From Asaia bogorensis NBRC 16594 (GTDB lineage Bacteria; Pseudomonadota; Alphaproteobacteria; Acetobacterales; Acetobacteraceae): 64,000 bases of DNA. Made by a program: the position numbers and the translations under genes. The notes beneath the pieces are model-generated. The model saw only the letters and a list, made by a program, of their open reading frames with translations, ran no database searches and was not told where the DNA came from. This document shows positions 62,325 to 64,000 of the stretch, piece by piece. The stretch spans positions 434,001 through 498,000 of the forward strand of contig NZ_AP014690.1 of the NCBI RefSeq assembly GCF_001547995.1, written 5' to 3'. Each line of letters begins with the position of its first letter. The first letter of the stretch is position 1.

Positions 62325-64000
62325 TCAGGCTGAGCGCTTGAGGAGAGAGTTATACAGAGCGGCCAGCTCTGCGGCCTGATCCTCATAGTTGGGGAGACTC
62401 GCCTTGTTCGGGTTTACATAATGATCGAAGCGCTCCTGCTGGTCGAGAATCGCCTCTACAGCCGCCTGAAGCGGGGCAGGATCGTTGATGATCGGGATCA
62501 GCGAGCCATTCACGCCATCCACGATCTCCTCGGACTGTCCTCCGGGAGCGGTGGAGATCACCCATACGTCACGTGAGAGAGCCTCACGGACTGTCAGGCC
62601 GTAGCTTTCGCGCCATTGCGAAGGGAAAAGAAGCACATCAACCTGATCGTAGAAATCATCAAGACCAGCCTGATTATAGGCAGGAACGGTCTTGATCGTG
62701 CCTTTGACCAGCCATTCCGAGGTGTCGATTGAGGGAAAGCCGAGATTGAGCGTGTTATCGACGAGTACCAGCTCCCAGTCGTCGCGATCGAGCTTCTCGA
62801 ACACCTTGCGTATCAGTTCGAAACCCTTGACGAAGCCGATGCCACCTACAAATCCGAAACGCAACTTCGTGCCGGGCTCTCGCTGCGCCTTGGGGCGGGA
62901 CGGCCAGGTGAATCCGTTTCGATTGATCATGATGCGCTCGGCGGGGACGCCATTGCGCACATAGAGGTTCTTGTGTTCCTCCGACGGGCTCAAGATGGCG
63001 GCAGCGCCGGCGAGAGCCTGACGCATGACTTTGCGGCGCTCGTTCAGGTAATTGGCCCGTGTGGATTCGCCGGGTGCCAAGGGCACGTCGTTTCTCTCCA
63101 GGTGATATTGGCCATCGTCACGTGTGATGAACAGATTATCCGATAGCCACCAGCAATCATGAAGGCTGATCACATAGGGGATACCGCGTTTCTGACAGGC
63201 CCGTGCCATGCCTGTCCCCATTTCCTGAATGGCGTGGAAATGCACGAGATCAACATTCCAGGCGTCAATCCATCGCTCGATCTGTCGTGCCACAGTGACA
63301 TTATCTGATGACCCGTTGCGGCCTGCGACGACTGAAAAAACATCCGTATCCAGAATTCTGTAACGCAGGGCGCCGTCAGGCAGATCCTGGAAGACAGGGC
63401 GCGTGGTCATGACACTGTTTTCAAACCCCGCCTTGGCAAGCGGGCCAAGAAGTGCCTCTACCACGATTGTAGCCCCGCCAAATGAACGCGGTGCCATGAA
63501 GACATTGACCTGAAGAATGCGAGGCGCCTTGTGTCCGAAAGACGGCGGGCGACCGAAAACAGGTTCTGCCTGCTGGGTCAGAATCCGCTCCGGGGCGTAG
63601 AGATTCAGAGCGGTTGCTTTCGCGGTCTCTCCCATACGCTCACGCAGGGCAGGATCATGGGCTAGGGTAAGAAGCGCATCGCGCCATTCCTCCGCACTAC
63701 GCGCAAGCACACCGTTCTCTCCGGTCCTGATAACGCGCTTATAGGTGTCGGTCGGTGAGCAGATGGAGGGCAAGGACAGAATCGCCGCCTCGAGGAACTT
63801 GATATTGCTCTTGCAGTCGTTGAAAAGCGTCTCCTCAAGCGGTGCTATGGCTATGTCGGCCCTGGAAAGGGCTTCGAGATAAGCTGCATAGGACAGTTCA
63901 TTGACCCGTTTCACACGAGAGCCAAACTGGGCAAAACCGGTTGAGATCTTGAGCGGTCCGATCAGCAGAAGCTCAAGACGCGGCTCGGCTTTCATGGCCG
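62325..64000 (-). CDS. glycosyltransferase with two GT-B modules (partial, runs off the window)
   Basis: At least 558 codons are visible and the frame is open at the window edge, so the N-terminus is missing. The first 140 visible residues are the C-terminal half of one GT-B domain (IKFLEAAILSLPSICSPTDT, ENGVLARSAEEWRDAL). After the linker GRPPSFGHKAPRILQVN comes a complete family-4 glycosyltransferase: SFGGATIVVEALLGPLAKAGF, HFHAIQEMGTGMARAC, LRFGFVGGIGFVKGFELI (donor-site strand) and PSQWRESYGLTVREALSRDV (EX7E-like motif). Such tandem enzymes build cell-surface polysaccharides. Cytoplasmic, donor sugar unknown. The ATG at 63995 inside this frame is probably internal. Confidence 0.85.
   Translation of the reverse strand, partial: AMKAEPRLELLLIGPLKISTGFAQFGSRVKRVNELSYAAYLEALSRADIAIAPLEETLFNDCKSNIKFLEAAILSLPSICSPTDTYKRVIRTGENGVLARSAEEWRDALLTLAHDPALRERMGETAKATALNLYAPERILTQQAEPVFGRPPSFGHKAPRILQVNVFMAPRSFGGATIVVEALLGPLAKAGFENSVMTTRPVFQDLPDGALRYRILDTDVFSVVAGRNGSSDNVTVARQIERWIDAWNVDLVHFHAIQEMGTGMARACQKRGIPYVISLHDCWWLSDNLFITRDDGQYHLERNDVPLAPGESTRANYLNERRKVMRQALAGAAAILSPSEEHKNLYVRNGVPAERIMINRNGFTWPSRPKAQREPGTKLRFGFVGGIGFVKGFELIRKVFEKLDRDDWELVLVDNTLNLGFPSIDTSEWLVKGTIKTVPAYNQAGLDDFYDQVDVLLFPSQWRESYGLTVREALSRDVWVISTAPGGQSEEIVDGVNGSLIPIINDPAPLQAAVEAILDQQERFDHYVNPNKASLPNYEDQAAELAALYNSLLKRSA

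Overview
The window is a piece of a GC-rich (by eye about 60 %) alphaproteobacterial chromosome. The gene content points to an acetic acid bacterium (Acetobacteraceae, possibly Asaia-like): a membrane-bound PQQ glucose/quinate-type dehydrogenase, a 2-oxoglutarate dehydrogenase E1 gene, several periplasmic sugar enzymes, and alphaproteobacterial-looking RecA, IlvBNC and ferrochelatase. The genus is an inference. Genes are dense on both strands. I see no rRNA, prophage, CRISPR array or intact insertion sequence, and one tRNA (Pro, anticodon CGG).

Layout. 1-4.4 kb: the last codons of dihydrolipoamide dehydrogenase converge on a class C beta-lactamase and sucA. 4.7-11.4 kb: a small secreted protein, a 2OG-Fe(II) oxygenase, asd, a 40-residue membrane peptide, hemH, dinB, an MFS transporter and a LOG-family hydrolase, then tRNA-Pro. 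11.7-14.5 kb: a FecCD-type metal/siderophore/cobalamin ABC operon (permease, ATPase, binding protein). 14.5-20.7 kb: YqgE/AlgH protein, a YdfG-like SDR overlapping a PPK2 polyphosphate kinase, a DsbA-like thiol protein, a divergent gamma-glutamyltransferase-like lipoprotein and recA. 20.8-25.7 kb: a divergent cluster of a circularly permuted ATP-grasp ligase with an alpha-E protein, facing a transglutaminase-like protease and a zinc metallopeptidase. This is a widespread set with no settled function.

25.7-40.9 kb: folD with a short MTHFR-like gene, a threonine aldolase, an outer-membrane porin, an esterase/acyltransferase, a TonB-dependent siderophore receptor behind a Fur-like palindrome, a nucleoside hydrolase with a DUF3297 protein, mmsA, a lipoprotein hydrolase with an Asp at the nucleophile position, a membrane protein paired with a tiny XRE regulator, serB and miaA. 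40.9-44.3 kb: the ilvB-ilvN-ilvC operon, genes overlapping by one base, closed by a strong terminator. 44.5-51.4 kb: a YdcZ-type membrane protein, an exported aldose 1-epimerase, an SDR facing a LysR regulator, and a two-gene unit of a large unassigned PLP-fold protein with a histidine phosphatase.

51.6-58.7 kb: an ABM-type monooxygenase, then a compact six-gene ketose locus: LacI regulator with a perfect 16-bp operator, DTE/DPE-family ketose 3-epimerase, Tat-exported sugar-binding protein, tandem-domain ATPase and two permeases. 58.7-59.4 kb is a gene-poor stretch with a long imperfect inverted repeat. The PQQ dehydrogenase follows, and the window ends inside a two-domain glycosyltransferase on the minus strand.

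The points that most deserve a second look are the ATP-grasp/transglutaminase/peptidase cluster, the PLP-phosphatase pair, the ketose uptake operon, and two LacI-type operator candidates sharing an identical 10-mer upstream of the ATP-grasp gene and the aldose epimerase gene.
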